This document shows, in pieces, positions 49,694 to 58,781 of a stretch of DNA of 64,000 bases. This DNA comes from Mumia sp. zg.B17 (GTDB lineage Bacteria > Actinomycetota > Actinomycetes > Propionibacteriales > Nocardioidaceae), in the NCBI RefSeq assembly GCF_019550915.1, contig NZ_JAHWCI010000005.1:62001-126000 (forward strand). Direction: 5' to 3'. The translations under genes and the position numbers were made by a program. The notes under the pieces were generated by a model, which saw only the letters and a list, made by a program, of their open reading frames with translations, searched no databases and was not told the origin of the DNA. Within the stretch, counting starts at the first letter, position 1. Each line of letters opens with the position of its first letter.

Positions 49694-50002
49694 CTAGCCC
49701 TTCGGTGGCTCGAAGTCCGAGGTCGCCAGCTCCTCGACGTTGACGTCCTTGAACGTGAGGACCTTGACGTTCTTCGCGAACCGGGCGGGGCGATAGATGT
49801 CCCACACCCACGCGTCGGTCATCGTCACCTCGAAGTAGGCGTCACCCGTCTCCGAACGCACCTTCACGTCCACGGCGTTGCACAGGTAGAAGCGGCGGTC
49901 CGTCTCGACCACGTAGGTGAAGATGCCGACGACGTCGCGGTACTCGCGGTAGAGCGCGAGCTCCATCTCCGCCTCGTACCGCTCGAGATCCTCCGCGCTC
50001 AT
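49694..50002 (-). CDS. DUF2469 protein
   Basis: 102 residues. Highly conserved actinobacterial family of unknown function: MSAEDLERYEAEMELALYREY, YVVETDRRFYLCNAVDVKV and YFEVTMTDAWVWDIYRPARF are recognisable. It lies between rnhB and yraN as usual. GGAGG precedes the ATG by three bases. The 102-base gap to yraN shows no other gene. Confidence 0.93.
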   Translation of the reverse strand: MSAEDLERYEAEMELALYREYRDVVGIFTYVVETDRRFYLCNAVDVKVRSETGDAYFEVTMTDAWVWDIYRPARFAKNVKVLTFKDVNVEELATSDFEPPKG

Positions 50003-50069
50003 CGTCCTCCCTCGGTCGGGACCGTCCCTGCGAAACTACCGCGTACGGCGTCCGCCGCGCGCGGTCCGT

Positions 50070-50954
50070 TCACGCGTGGCGCTCTGCCGACCGCTCCTCG
50101 GGACCGATCAGGCCCTCGGGAGCGACCGACGACCACCAGAGGTCGTCTGTCTGCGACGCGACGGCATCGCTCTCCTCCCCAGCGGCTTCCTCGACCTCGA
50201 GGCCCCACTCGTCCGTCATGCCGGGCGGGAGCGCCTCACCCAGCGCTGCCGCCGGGCCGGCACCGTCCGTGATCAAGCCCGGCAACCGCCAGGAGACGCG
50301 GTGGTGCGGCGTCGGGCCCAACGAGGCGAGCGCCGCGATGTGCTCCGGGGCGGCGTACCCCTTGTTGTCCGCCCATCCGTACTCGGGATGCTCCTCGGCG
50401 AGGGCCACCATGATCGCGTCCCGAGCCGTCTTGGCGAGGACGCTCGCGGCGGCGACCGCCGCGCAGCGCATGTCGGCCTTGATCATCGTCACCACCGGAG
50501 GCACCCGCTCGACCACCTGCGGCGGCCCATAGAGGCTGGTCTGCTCGGGCGGCGTGAGGTAGTCGTGGTTGCCGTCCAGCAGCACGGAGTCCGGTGCGAC
50601 GTCGAGCTGGGCGAGGGCACGATGACCCGCCAGTCGGAGCGCAGCGATGATCCCGAACTCGTCGATCTCGTTCGGGGTCGCATGGCCGACGCCGTGCGAC
50701 GGTGCCCACCGCTTGATCCGTGGCACGAGGCGGCGACGCGCCTCGGCAGTGAGGAGCTTGCTGTCGCGCACGCCCTGAGGAGCGGTCTTCGTCGACTCGG
50801 TCACGACGACCATCGCCACGGTCACCGGGCCGCACAGCGCGCCTCGGCCGACCTCGTCGCTGCACGCCAGAGAGGTCAACCCGCCGCGCAGCATACGTCG
50901 CTCGATCCGCAGCGACGGCGGTGCCGCCGAGCTCACGCGTCGCCCTGGGGCCAT
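50070..50954 (-). CDS. rnhB: Ribonuclease HII
   Basis: 294 residues. RNase HII removes ribonucleotides and RNA primers from DNA. Active-site residues: Asp-Glu in CSDEVGRGALCGPV, Asp in LLDGNHDYL, and KADMRCAAVAAASVLAKTARD. About 60 extra residues at the C-terminus (Glu/Ala-rich) are not part of the fold. The start is likely the ATG at 50954, four bases after the signal-peptidase stop, or the GTG at 50936. Confidence 0.92.
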   Translation of the reverse strand: MAPGRRVSSAAPPSLRIERRMLRGGLTSLACSDEVGRGALCGPVTVAMVVVTESTKTAPQGVRDSKLLTAEARRRLVPRIKRWAPSHGVGHATPNEIDEFGIIAALRLAGHRALAQLDVAPDSVLLDGNHDYLTPPEQTSLYGPPQVVERVPPVVTMIKADMRCAAVAAASVLAKTARDAIMVALAEEHPEYGWADNKGYAAPEHIAALASLGPTPHHRVSWRLPGLITDGAGPAAALGEALPPGMTDEWGLEVEEAAGEESDAVASQTDDLWWSSVAPEGLIGPEERSAERHA

Positions 50955-50958
50955 CGGC

Positions 50959-51666
50959 TCAGCCGGCGTCGGGGACGTTCTTGAACGGCTCGTTGTCCGA
51001 GCCGCCGGAGCCGGCACGACTCAACGGCCACACGATCCCCCACGACTTGCCCACCACGGCGTCGGTCTTGACGAACCCGCCACCGGGACCGCCCATGTGG
51101 GCACGCGAGTCCTGGGAGTTGTCGCGGTTGTCACCCATCAGCCACAGCCGCCCCTCGGGCACCTTCACCCTGAAGCGCTGGCTCGCGGTGGCCTTGGGGT
51201 TCTTGACGTAAGGCTCATCGATCGAGGTGCCGTTGACCTGGAGCCGTCCCTGGGCGTCGCAGCAGACGACCGTGTCGCCGCCCACGCCGATGACGCGCTT
51301 CACGAGCTGGCCGCCCGACGGATAGAGCCCGAAGATCGACAGCGCCTTCTGCACCGGCCCGAGGTCCTCCTCGACCTGGGGACCGAGCCAGTCACCGGGG
51401 TCGTCGAACACGACCACGTCACCACGCTCGGGCTCGCCCGTCCAATAGCTGACCTTCTGGACGAGGATGCGGTCGTCGATCTGGAGGGTGTCCTCCATCG
51501 ACCCCGAGGGGATCCAGAACGCTTGGACGAGGAAGGTCTTGACGACCAGGGCCAGCACCAGCGCCACGACGACCAGCAAGATCGTCTCCTGCCACAGCGG
51601 GAGCGGCTTGCGCTTCTGCCGGGCAGGGCGTTCGGCGGCCTTCGCGGCCTGATCGTGGGATGTCAC
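50959..51666 (-). CDS. lepB: Signal peptidase I (second of two)
   Basis: 235 residues. Membrane-bound protease that removes signal peptides. One N-terminal helix (about 28-47), catalytic Ser56 in IPSGSMEDTL, Lys in LVKRVIGVGGD and GDNRDNSQDSR box. It resembles its neighbour, indicating duplication. The stop is four bases before rnhB. Multiple lepB copies are common in actinobacteria. Confidence 0.94.
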   Translation of the reverse strand: MTSHDQAAKAAERPARQKRKPLPLWQETILLVVVALVLALVVKTFLVQAFWIPSGSMEDTLQIDDRILVQKVSYWTGEPERGDVVVFDDPGDWLGPQVEEDLGPVQKALSIFGLYPSGGQLVKRVIGVGGDTVVCCDAQGRLQVNGTSIDEPYVKNPKATASQRFRVKVPEGRLWLMGDNRDNSQDSRAHMGGPGGGFVKTDAVVGKSWGIVWPLSRAGSGGSDNEPFKNVPDAG

Positions 51667-51715
51667 ACCGACAGCGTAGCCGGGCGCCCTCGCGTGACGG
51701 AGGTGCCGGGGCGCC

Positions 51716-52489
51716 TCAGTCGAGCGAGGCGAAGGACTCAGGATCGTGGAGGACGGACCGGTCCTTCCAGGGCCAGACCACGAAGGCGACCTTGCCGACG
51801 ACGTTGCCGTCAGGCACGAATCCGCCGCCCGCCTCGTCGACGTGGGCGCGCGAGTCTGCGGAGTTGCCGCGGTTGTCGCCCATCACCCAGAGGTGCTCCG
51901 CGGGCACGGTCACGCTGAAGGGCGTACGGCCGGTCGCCGTCACGTCCTTGACGTACGGCTCCTCGATCGCGACGCCGTTGACCTCGATCCGTCCGGCCGT
52001 GTCACAGCACTTGACGGTGTCGCCACCGACGCCGATCACGCGCTTGACGAGGTGGCCGCCCGACGGGAACAGGCCGGCCGAGGAGAGAAGCTTCTGGGCT
52101 GCGTTCGAGGATCCGTGGACCTCTCCCGCACTCAGCCAGCCGCCGGGATCCTCGAAGACGACGACCTCGCCGCGGCGGGCCTCACGCCCCCAGTACGACA
52201 CCTTCTGGACGACGATCCGGTCCTGGACGCCGCCCGCGTTCCCGGTCAGCGTCGGCTCCATCGACTCCGACGGGACGTAGAACGTCTGGAGGAAGAGCGA
52301 CTTCACGATCAACGACAGCAGGAGCGCGGCGAGGAGCAGCGCGACGATCTCCATCCAGAGTGGGATCCGTCGATCGCCCCATCGCGCCGCGCCGAGCCAG
52401 CGACGCGCCGGACCCCCCGCCGAGCGGAGTGCCCGGTGCGTCCCTCGTACTTCGTCGTCGGCACGGCCGACGACCGGCTCGTCACGCAT
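51716..52489 (-). CDS. lepB: Signal peptidase I (first of two)
   Basis: 257 residues. A longer Arg-rich cytoplasmic N-terminus (about 43 residues) precedes the membrane helix; catalytic Ser76 in VPSESMEPTL, Lys in LVKRVIGVGGD, and GDNRGNSADSR. Both copies retain all catalytic residues, so they may divide substrates. It lies 25 bases after rplS and 49 before the second copy. Confidence 0.94.
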   Translation of the reverse strand: MRDEPVVGRADDEVRGTHRALRSAGGPARRWLGAARWGDRRIPLWMEIVALLLAALLLSLIVKSLFLQTFYVPSESMEPTLTGNAGGVQDRIVVQKVSYWGREARRGEVVVFEDPGGWLSAGEVHGSSNAAQKLLSSAGLFPSGGHLVKRVIGVGGDTVKCCDTAGRIEVNGVAIEEPYVKDVTATGRTPFSVTVPAEHLWVMGDNRGNSADSRAHVDEAGGGFVPDGNVVGKVAFVVWPWKDRSVLHDPESFASLD

Positions 52490-52514
52490 GGTCCACAGTC
52501 CCCCCCGAGACTGC

Positions 52515-52865
52515 TCAGGCCTCGCGCTTCTCCTTGATCTTGGCCGCCTTGCCCCGCAGGTTGCGCAGGTAGTACAGCTTGGCGCGGCGCACGTCGCCGC
52601 GGCTCACGATCTCGATCCGGTCGATGATCGGGGTGTGGAGGGGGAAGGTGCGCTCGACGCCGACACCGAAGCTCACCTTGCGGACGGTGAACGTACGTCC
52701 GACGCCCGAGCCCTGCACGCGGATCGCCACTCCCTGGAACACCTGCACGCGTGAGCGGTTGCCCTCGATCACCTTGACGTGGACCTTGAGGGTGTCCCCG
52801 GCACGGAATGCGGGGACATCGTCACGGAGCGACTCGCTCGCGACAGCATCGACTACGTTGGTCAT
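52515..52865 (-). CDS. rplS: 50S ribosomal protein L19
   Basis: 116 residues, exact family length. [39 protein letters not shown] and [20 protein letters not shown] are typical. The ATG at 52865 follows GAGGAAGAG; the upstream frame is not L19. In most bacteria rplS follows trmD; here a rightward LuxR-type gene intervenes, so rplS needs its own promoter. Confidence 0.97.
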   Translation of the reverse strand: MTNVVDAVASESLRDDVPAFRAGDTLKVHVKVIEGNRSRVQVFQGVAIRVQGSGVGRTFTVRKVSFGVGVERTFPLHTPIIDRIEIVSRGDVRRAKLYYLRNLRGKAAKIKEKREA

Positions 52866-53315
52866 CTCAACTCTTCCTCGTCGGTGCCACAGGTCACCCA
52901 CGGAATGCGTGGTGTGAATGCTTCAGAACGGTGCTGCGACACGTCGCGTGCGACGGTCCTCGCGGCTCGAGACCCCTGTGGCAGCAGAGCCCAGCACCGA
53001 CCTCCCAGTCTGCCACACCGCCGTCAGCGTCCGTTAATCGGCTGACGGCAGCGCCCAGGACCGCCGTCCTCTCGGCATCACCCCCGCCGACGCCGGCGAA
53101 CTGCGGTCCTGGGCTCTGTTGCGAGCGTAGGTCTCCGAAGGGGACCGGCGGAATACGCAGTGGTACGTACGCACGGGCCTCTGGCGAGACACGCCGGAGC
53201 CTGGTGTCACATCGGCGCCACGGTGGCGACGTTCAGTCCTCGACCACGGGGCGACGTTCTCATCGCCGTTCGCTAGGCTCGCCGCACAGGCCCAGTCGAG
53301 GAAGGACGGGGAGCG
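52866..53315. promoter_or_regulatory. 450-base divergent region rplS / LuxR-type gene
   Basis: No convincing gene is present. On the minus strand a CAGACT hexamer (53007-53012) may be the rplS -10, giving a leader of about 140 bases; its -35 is weak. On the plus strand TAGGCT (53274-53279) may be the -10 of the LuxR-type gene, with a leader of roughly 30 bases. The reading frames crossing the region lack family signals. Confidence 0.4.
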
Positions 53316-54131
53316 ATGCCCGACGCCGCACAGTGGATCGGAGTCGCCGCGGACGTCCTGACCGGCGACGACCTCTGCGCTGCGCGGCAGCGGCTCACCG
53401 ACCACCTCCTCCACGAGTTCGGCGCCAGTGCCGGAGCACGGGTCGAGCTCGACGCGCCGACCGGCACACTGACGCTCCACGGCTTCCCCGGAGACATCGC
53501 CTTCGACACCGAGCGCTGGCCGTACGGGCTGGTGACGCTGACGCGCACACACCCTCTCGTCCTGCACTACGTACGCACCGGCTCGCTCGAGCCGGAGGTT
53601 CTCCTGCAGCCAGGCGAGAGCACGCGGACCCTCCCCACCGTGCTCGTCAACCTGCTCGACTCGGTCGGCATCGGCCTGCACCAGCTCGTGCTGCCGCTCC
53701 GCAACGAGGTGGGAGTCGGCATCGAGGCATACGTCCTCGTCCGCGACGACCCCTTCCCGCGATGGTCACTCCCGCGTGCCCGCGCGCTGCACGCCCTCGT
53801 CCGCGGGCTCGACCAGCACCTTCGGCTCCGGGTCGCCGCGCCCGAGGTGGCCGAGCCCACCAGCGACGACGCCGGCCTCACCCCGCGCGAACGCACCATC
53901 TTGGCGATGCTGGCGGAGAGCCGCACCGCCGAGTCGATCGGACGAAGCCTGGGGATCTCGGTCCGGACGGTGCACAAGCACCTCGAGAACGTCTACCGCA
54001 AGCTCGGCGTGAGCGACCGGGTGGCCGCCGTGACAGCTGCCCAGCGGCGCGGACTGTTCCCCGGCGCCGGCACGGTCGCGGTGATCCGCGAGCGCACACC
54101 CCGCGGCGGCGAGGTCTCCAGCATCGGCTGA
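53316..54131 (+). CDS. LuxR-type transcriptional regulator
   Basis: 271 residues. The first 185 residues form an unrecognised, possibly GAF-like sensory domain. A C-terminal LuxR HTH (about 187-250) includes LTPRERTILAMLAESRTAE, SVRTVHKHLENVYRKLGVSD. There is no receiver domain or kinase nearby, so it would respond to a ligand. Lying between trmD and rplS on the opposite strand, it breaks up a widely conserved operon. It converges with trmD, three bases apart. Confidence 0.87.
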   Translation: MPDAAQWIGVAADVLTGDDLCAARQRLTDHLLHEFGASAGARVELDAPTGTLTLHGFPGDIAFDTERWPYGLVTLTRTHPLVLHYVRTGSLEPEVLLQPGESTRTLPTVLVNLLDSVGIGLHQLVLPLRNEVGVGIEAYVLVRDDPFPRWSLPRARALHALVRGLDQHLRLRVAAPEVAEPTSDDAGLTPRERTILAMLAESRTAESIGRSLGISVRTVHKHLENVYRKLGVSDRVAAVTAAQRRGLFPGAGTVAVIRERTPRGGEVSSIG

Positions 54132-54134
54132 GGA

Positions 54135-54857
54135 TCAGCCGTCGTCGCCGGCGAGCAGGTCGGGCCGCCGGAGCGTGGTGCGCGCCTCTGCCTGCGCGCG
54201 CCGCCACGCGGCGATGCGGGCGTGGTCGCCGGACAACAGGATCGACGGGACCTCGTGGTCGCGCCACACCGCGGGCTTGGTGTAGACGGGGTACTCGAGC
54301 AGACCGTCGGACCCGTGGGACTCCTCCGCCAGCGACTCCGGGTTGCCCATGAATCCCGGGAGCAGGCGGATGACGGCCTCGATGACCGCGAGTGCCGCGA
54401 CCTCGCCGCCGTTGACGACGAAGTCGCCCAGCGAGATCTCCTCGACGGGCATCCGGTCGGCAGCCCAGTCGATCACCCGCTGGTCGATGCCCTCGTATCG
54501 TCCGCAGGCGAACGCGAGCCAGGGCTCGCGCGCGAGGCGTTCGGCGTCGGCCTGCTTGAACGGCCGTCCCGAGGGGGTCGGGACGAGAAGGCGGGGTGTG
54601 CTGGCGGGCCCCTCCTCCGCGGATCCGGCGGCCAGGAGTCCGTCGAGCGCCTCGCCCCACGGCTCGGGTCGCATCACCATCCCTGCGCCACCGCCGTACG
54701 GCGTGTCGTCGGTCGAGCGGTGCCGGTCGTGCGCGTGCTCACGAAGGTCGTGCACGTGAAGGTCGAGCAGGCCACGCTGCTGCGCCTTGCCCGGCAGCGA
54801 CAGCGACAGCGGCGCGAGGTAGTCGGGGAAGATCGTGACGACGTCGATGCGCATCAT
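54135..54857 (-). CDS. trmD: tRNA (guanine-37-N1) methyltransferase
   Basis: 240 residues. TrmD methylates G37 next to the anticodon and prevents frameshifting. The knotted SPOUT core shows [26 protein letters not shown] and [11 protein letters not shown], plus [21 protein letters not shown]. It begins with ATGATG; the rimM stop overlaps (ATGA). Last gene of rpsP-KH-rimM-trmD. Confidence 0.97.
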   Translation of the reverse strand: MMRIDVVTIFPDYLAPLSLSLPGKAQQRGLLDLHVHDLREHAHDRHRSTDDTPYGGGAGMVMRPEPWGEALDGLLAAGSAEEGPASTPRLLVPTPSGRPFKQADAERLAREPWLAFACGRYEGIDQRVIDWAADRMPVEEISLGDFVVNGGEVAALAVIEAVIRLLPGFMGNPESLAEESHGSDGLLEYPVYTKPAVWRDHEVPSILLSGDHARIAAWRRAQAEARTTLRRPDLLAGDDG

Positions 54858-55396
54858 TGCGGGCCGGCGTCCTCGGCCTGCTCAGGGTCGAGCAGACCCG
54901 CCACCTCGGTCACCTGGACGACCCCTGCCTCGAGGTCGACCTCGGGGACCAGGGCGGCGACGAACGGGACGAGCACCTCGGTGCCGTCGAGGCGCTCCAC
55001 GGCGAGCATGTCCTGGCCGGGCAGGTGCAGCACCTGGTTGACCGTTCCGCGCTCGACCCCGCCCGACAGGACGCGCAGGCCCTCGAGCTGGTGGTCGTAG
55101 AACTCCTCGGGGTCGTCCGGACGCTCCGTCTCGTCCACGTCGGCGATGATCTGCGCCCCCCGGAGCGCCTCAGCGGCCGTGCGGTCGGGCACGGCGTCGA
55201 ACATCACCAGGAGCCTGCCCTGGTGCGGACGAGTGCTCCGGATGGACATGCTCTGGTCGGCACCACCGGACCGCGGACGCAGCACGACCGACGAGCCCGG
55301 GGCGAAACGCCTCTCGGGCTCGTCGGTCGTCAGGTCGATGCTGACCTCACCGCGGATGCCGTGCGCCCGGCCGATCCGGCCGACGACGATCTCCAC
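54854..55396 (-). CDS. rimM: Ribosome maturation factor RimM
   Basis: 180 residues. RimM aids 30S head assembly through S19. N-terminal [20 protein letters not shown] and C-terminal PRC-barrel ([26 protein letters not shown]) are clear. I choose the GTG at 55396, four bases after the KH-protein stop, because family proteins start right before this motif; an ATG at 55441 would overlap that gene by 41 bases. Confidence 0.92.
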   Translation of the reverse strand: MEIVVGRIGRAHGIRGEVSIDLTTDEPERRFAPGSSVVLRPRSGGADQSMSIRSTRPHQGRLLVMFDAVPDRTAAEALRGAQIIADVDETERPDDPEEFYDHQLEGLRVLSGGVERGTVNQVLHLPGQDMLAVERLDGTEVLVPFVAALVPEVDLEAGVVQVTEVAGLLDPEQAEDAGPQ

Positions 55397-55400
55397 CGGA

Positions 55401-55646
55401 TCAGCGACGCCGGTCGACGTCGACGAAGTCGATGCGCGCACCGCCGCTGCCGGCGAGAGCGCCGGCGACGGTCCGGATCGCCGTGGCCGTGCGGCCCTGG
55501 CGCCCGATGACCTTGCCGAGGTCCTCGGGGTGGACTCGCACCTCGAAGAGCGTGCCGCGGCGAAGCTGCTTCGGGGTGACGTCGACCTCGTCCGGGTGGT
55601 CGACGATGCCGCCGACCAGGTGCTCGATCACTTCGCCCACCATCAC
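55401..55646 (-). CDS. khpA: KH-domain RNA-binding protein KhpA
   Basis: 81 residues, a single KH domain with the GxxG loop in EDLGKVIGRQGRTATAIRTV. KhpA-type proteins bind many RNAs and influence cell division and translation in Gram-positive bacteria; the gene between rpsP and rimM is its usual place. GTG at 55646 or ATG at 55643, five or eight bases after the rpsP stop; GGAGG is further upstream in the rpsP coding end. Confidence 0.92.
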   Translation of the reverse strand: MMVGEVIEHLVGGIVDHPDEVDVTPKQLRRGTLFEVRVHPEDLGKVIGRQGRTATAIRTVAGALAGSGGARIDFVDVDRRR

Positions 55647-55651
55647 GGTGA

Positions 55652-56182
55652 TCAGGCCTCCGAGGACTCGGAGGTCTCGGTGGACTCGGCAGCCGCCGGC
55701 TCCTCGGCCTTCTTGGCAGACTCGTCGGCCTTGGCGGCCTTCTCGTCGCCCTTGGCGGCCTTCTCGTCGCCCTTGGCAGCCTTCTTGGCCGGCGCCTTCT
55801 TGGCCGCGGCCTTCTTGGTCACGGCCTCGGTGCCGGGCTCGCCGTGGACGGCCTTGAGCGCCTCGTTGAAGACCTCGGCCTTGTCACGCTTCGGCTCGGC
55901 GAGCTTGACCGTCGACTCGGCGGTCTCGCCCTTGGACCGCTGGAGGTCACCGGTGAGCTTGAGCAGCGCGGTCACGGCCTCGCTCGGCTGAGCGCCGACG
56001 CCGAGCCAGTACTGGGCACGGTCGGAGTCGATCGTGATGATCGAGGGATCGGCCTTGGGGTTGTAGGTGCCGATCTCCTCGATGACGCGTCCGTCGCGCT
56101 TGGTGCGCGCGTCGGCGACGACGACTCGGTAGAACGGCGTGCGGATCTTGCCCATCCGCTTAAGACGAATCTTGACGGCCAC
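55652..56182 (-). CDS. rpsP: 30S ribosomal protein S16 with long C-terminal extension
   Basis: 176 residues, while a usual S16 has about 80-100. The core [34 protein letters not shown] and [16 protein letters not shown] is normal. From about residue 118 a Lys/Ala then Glu/Ala/Ser-rich tail includes two AAKGDEK repeats. Similar tails occur in actinobacterial S16. GTG start with GAGGAG eleven bases upstream. Confidence 0.95.
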   Translation of the reverse strand: MAVKIRLKRMGKIRTPFYRVVVADARTKRDGRVIEEIGTYNPKADPSIITIDSDRAQYWLGVGAQPSEAVTALLKLTGDLQRSKGETAESTVKLAEPKRDKAEVFNEALKAVHGEPGTEAVTKKAAAKKAPAKKAAKGDEKAAKGDEKAAKADESAKKAEEPAAAESTETSESSEA

Positions 56183-56312
56183 GGGTGTGGTGTCTCCTCA
56201 ATGAACGTGGTGTGGTGATCCAGCCGCCACCGTGTGGGGAACGGGGCCGCCTGATCGTGGATCCGAACGCGTCCGAATGAGAGGGTCCAGACGCGAGACG
56301 GAATCGCCGTCC

Positions 56313-56342
56313 ATTGTGCCAGACCGCGTCCCACGGCTCCAA
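56313..56342 (-). promoter_or_regulatory. Candidate rpsP operon promoter
   Basis: On the minus strand, -35 TTGGAG (56337-56342) and -10 CACAAT (56313-56318) are 18 bases apart, about 130 bases before rpsP. It lies in the 216-base region divergent to the HIT gene. Match by eye only. Confidence 0.4.
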
Positions 56343-56398
56343 CTCGCGGCACCGTCGAGACGATCCGTGCTCGGTGCGCGTACGGCACACTGCTCCGT

Positions 56399-56842
56399 AT
56401 GAGCACGCTCTTCACCAAGATCATCGCCGGAGAGATCCCGGGACGCTTCGTGTGGGCCGACGACGAGGTGGTCGCCTTCCTCAGCATCGGGCCGATCCGC
56501 CAGGGCCACACCCTCGTGGTCCCGCGCACGGAGGTCGACCACTGGATCGACGCCGAGGACGTGCTGCTCGCACGGCTGACCTCCGTGGCGAAGCGGATCG
56601 GCGCTGCCCAGCAGGCGGAGTGGGACAGTCCACGGGTCGGCACGATGATCGCCGGCTTCGAGATCCCCCACCTCCACGTCCACGTCTGGCCGGTGTGGGA
56701 CCTCGACGACTTCAGCTTCGCCGCCGTGGACCCCGACCCGCCCGCCGCCTCCCTCGACGAGGCCGCGGAGCGGCTGCGCGCCCGCCTCGTCGCCCAGGGA
56801 CAGGGCGCCCACGTGCCGGAGGACGTGTCGTCGGCCGGCTGA
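56399..56842 (+). CDS. HIT-family nucleotide hydrolase
   Basis: 147 residues. HIT motif IPHLHVHVWPV (about residues 88-98) gives the His triad that hydrolyses or transfers nucleotidyl groups; SIGPIRQGHTLVVPRTEVDHW is the upstream conserved block. Members act on AMP-lysine, ADP-ribose or dinucleotides; specificity unknown. No Shine-Dalgarno is visible; CACACT (56386-56391) ends seven bases before the ATG. Converges with the exporter genes, 22 bases apart. Confidence 0.92.
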   Translation: MSTLFTKIIAGEIPGRFVWADDEVVAFLSIGPIRQGHTLVVPRTEVDHWIDAEDVLLARLTSVAKRIGAAQQAEWDSPRVGTMIAGFEIPHLHVHVWPVWDLDDFSFAAVDPDPPAASLDEAAERLRARLVAQGQGAHVPEDVSSAG

Positions 56843-56864
56843 CTCCGCCGCCGACGCCTCGGGG

Positions 56865-58781
56865 TCAGATCTCCGCGCCGGCGAACTGCGCCTGGTAGAG
56901 CCGCGCGTAGGCGCCGCCCGTGGCGACGAGCTCGTCGTGCGTGCCCTGCTCCACGATCCGGCCCTGCTCCATCACCACGATGCGGCTCGCGTCGCGGATG
57001 GTGGAGAGGCGGTGCGCGATCACGAAGCTGGTCCGCCCCGAGCGGAGCTGCTCCATCGCCTGCTGCACCAACGCCTCGGTCCGGGTGTCGACGGAGCTGG
57101 TCGCCTCGTCGAGCACCAGGATCGACGGGTCGGCGAGGAACGCGCGTGCGATCGTGAGCAGCTGCCGCTGGCCCGCGCTGAGGTTCCCCCCGTCGTCGTC
57201 GATCACGGTGTCGTAGCCGTCGGGCAGCGTGCGCACGAAGTGGTCGACGTAAGCCGCCTGTGCCGCCGCGACGATCTGGTCCTCGGTCGCCCCCTCCGCG
57301 CCGTAGGCGATGTTGTCGCGGATCGTCCCGTGGAAGACCCACGCGTCCTGCAGCACGACGCCGAAGTTTGCACGGAGCACGTCGCGGTCCATCGCCCGGA
57401 TGTCCATCCCGTCCAGCGTGATGCGACCACCGTCGACGTCGTAGAACCGCAGGGCGAGATTGGTCAGGGTCGTCTTGCCGGCACCGGTCGGGCCGACGAT
57501 GGCGACGGTCTGACCCGGCTCGGCGACCAGGTCGAGGTGCTCGATCAAGGGAGACGCGGGGTCGTACGAGAACGACACGTCCTCGAAGGCGACCCGTCCG
57601 CTCACGGCCTGCGGCGCCAGCGCCTCCGGTGCGTCGGGGACCTCCTCGGTCTCGTCGAGGAGCTCGAACACCCGCTCCGCCGAGGCGACCCCGGACTGGA
57701 GCAGGTTGATCATCGACGCGACCTGCGTGAGCGGCTGGGTGAACTGGCGCGAGTACTGGATGAACGCCTGGACGTCGCCGACGGTGATCGCCCCCGTCCC
57801 GACCTTCACCGCACCCATCACGGCGATCGCGACGTAGTTGACGTTGGACACGAACATCATCACCGGCTGGATGAGGCCGGAGACGAACTGCGCGCGGAAG
57901 CCGGCGTCGTACACCCGCTCGTTGGCGGCGTCGAACTCCAGTCGCGCCTGCTCCTGGCGGCCGAAGACCTTGACGACCTCGTGGCCGGTGAAGTTCTCCT
58001 CCACGTGACCGTTGAGCCGCCCGGTGGCAGCCCACTGCGCGACGAACTGCGGCTGGGAGCGCTTCGCGACGCCGCCCGCGACGACGACGGCGATCGGGAT
58101 CGTCACGACGGCCACCAGCGTCAGCACCGGTGAGATCGTCAGCATCATCACCAGCACTCCCACGACGGTGAGGAGCGAGACGAGCAGCTGGCTGATCGTC
58201 TGCTGGAGGGACTGGGCGATGTTGTCCAGGTCGTTGGTGACCCGCGAGAGGATCTCCCCTCGCGGACGCGAGTCGAAGTAGGACAGGGGCAGCCGGCCGA
58301 TCTTGTCCTCGACCTCGCCACGCATACCGGCGACCGTCCGCTGCACGAGCCGGGTCGTCATCACGCCCTGGACGTACATGAAGATCGAGGACAGCACATA
58401 GATGCCCAGGAGGCCGACGAGGATCCATCCGAGCGCGTCGAAGTCGATGCCCTGGCCCGGCTGGAGGTCCATGGTCTGGACCATGTCGGCGACGCGGTCG
58501 TCACCCTTCGCCCTCAGGTCCTCGACGACCTGCTCTTTGGAGGCGCCCTCCGGGAGACCGCTGGCGATGTAGCCGTCGAACACGATGTCGGTGGCGAGCC
58601 CGAGGATGCGCGGCCCGATCACGCTGAGGGCCACCCCGATGACGGCGAGGACGGCGATCGCGCCCGAGCTCACACGGTCGCGGACGAGCGTCGCGAGCAG
58701 ACGACGGGCCGATGACCCGAACGACTTGGCACGCTCCGGCGCTCGCGCGCCCAGCATGGGGCCGGGGCCACGGGCGCTCAT
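56865..58781 (-). CDS. ABC exporter half-transporter, canonical subunit
   Basis: 638 residues. Six-helix exporter domain (about 35-350) and an ATPase domain with Walker A GPTGAGKTTL, signature NLSAGQRQLL, Walker B ILVLDEATSSVD with catalytic Glu, and switch IAHRLSTIRD. A periplasmic-side insert of about 45 residues (GLPEGASKEQVVEDLRAKGDD) separates helices 1 and 2. Its start overlaps the partner gene's stop by ATGA, so they form a heterodimeric multidrug/lipid-type exporter. Substrate unknown. Confidence 0.92.
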   Translation of the reverse strand: MSARGPGPMLGARAPERAKSFGSSARRLLATLVRDRVSSGAIAVLAVIGVALSVIGPRILGLATDIVFDGYIASGLPEGASKEQVVEDLRAKGDDRVADMVQTMDLQPGQGIDFDALGWILVGLLGIYVLSSIFMYVQGVMTTRLVQRTVAGMRGEVEDKIGRLPLSYFDSRPRGEILSRVTNDLDNIAQSLQQTISQLLVSLLTVVGVLVMMLTISPVLTLVAVVTIPIAVVVAGGVAKRSQPQFVAQWAATGRLNGHVEENFTGHEVVKVFGRQEQARLEFDAANERVYDAGFRAQFVSGLIQPVMMFVSNVNYVAIAVMGAVKVGTGAITVGDVQAFIQYSRQFTQPLTQVASMINLLQSGVASAERVFELLDETEEVPDAPEALAPQAVSGRVAFEDVSFSYDPASPLIEHLDLVAEPGQTVAIVGPTGAGKTTLTNLALRFYDVDGGRITLDGMDIRAMDRDVLRANFGVVLQDAWVFHGTIRDNIAYGAEGATEDQIVAAAQAAYVDHFVRTLPDGYDTVIDDDGGNLSAGQRQLLTIARAFLADPSILVLDEATSSVDTRTEALVQQAMEQLRSGRTSFVIAHRLSTIRDASRIVVMEQGRIVEQGTHDELVATGGAYARLYQAQFAGAEI

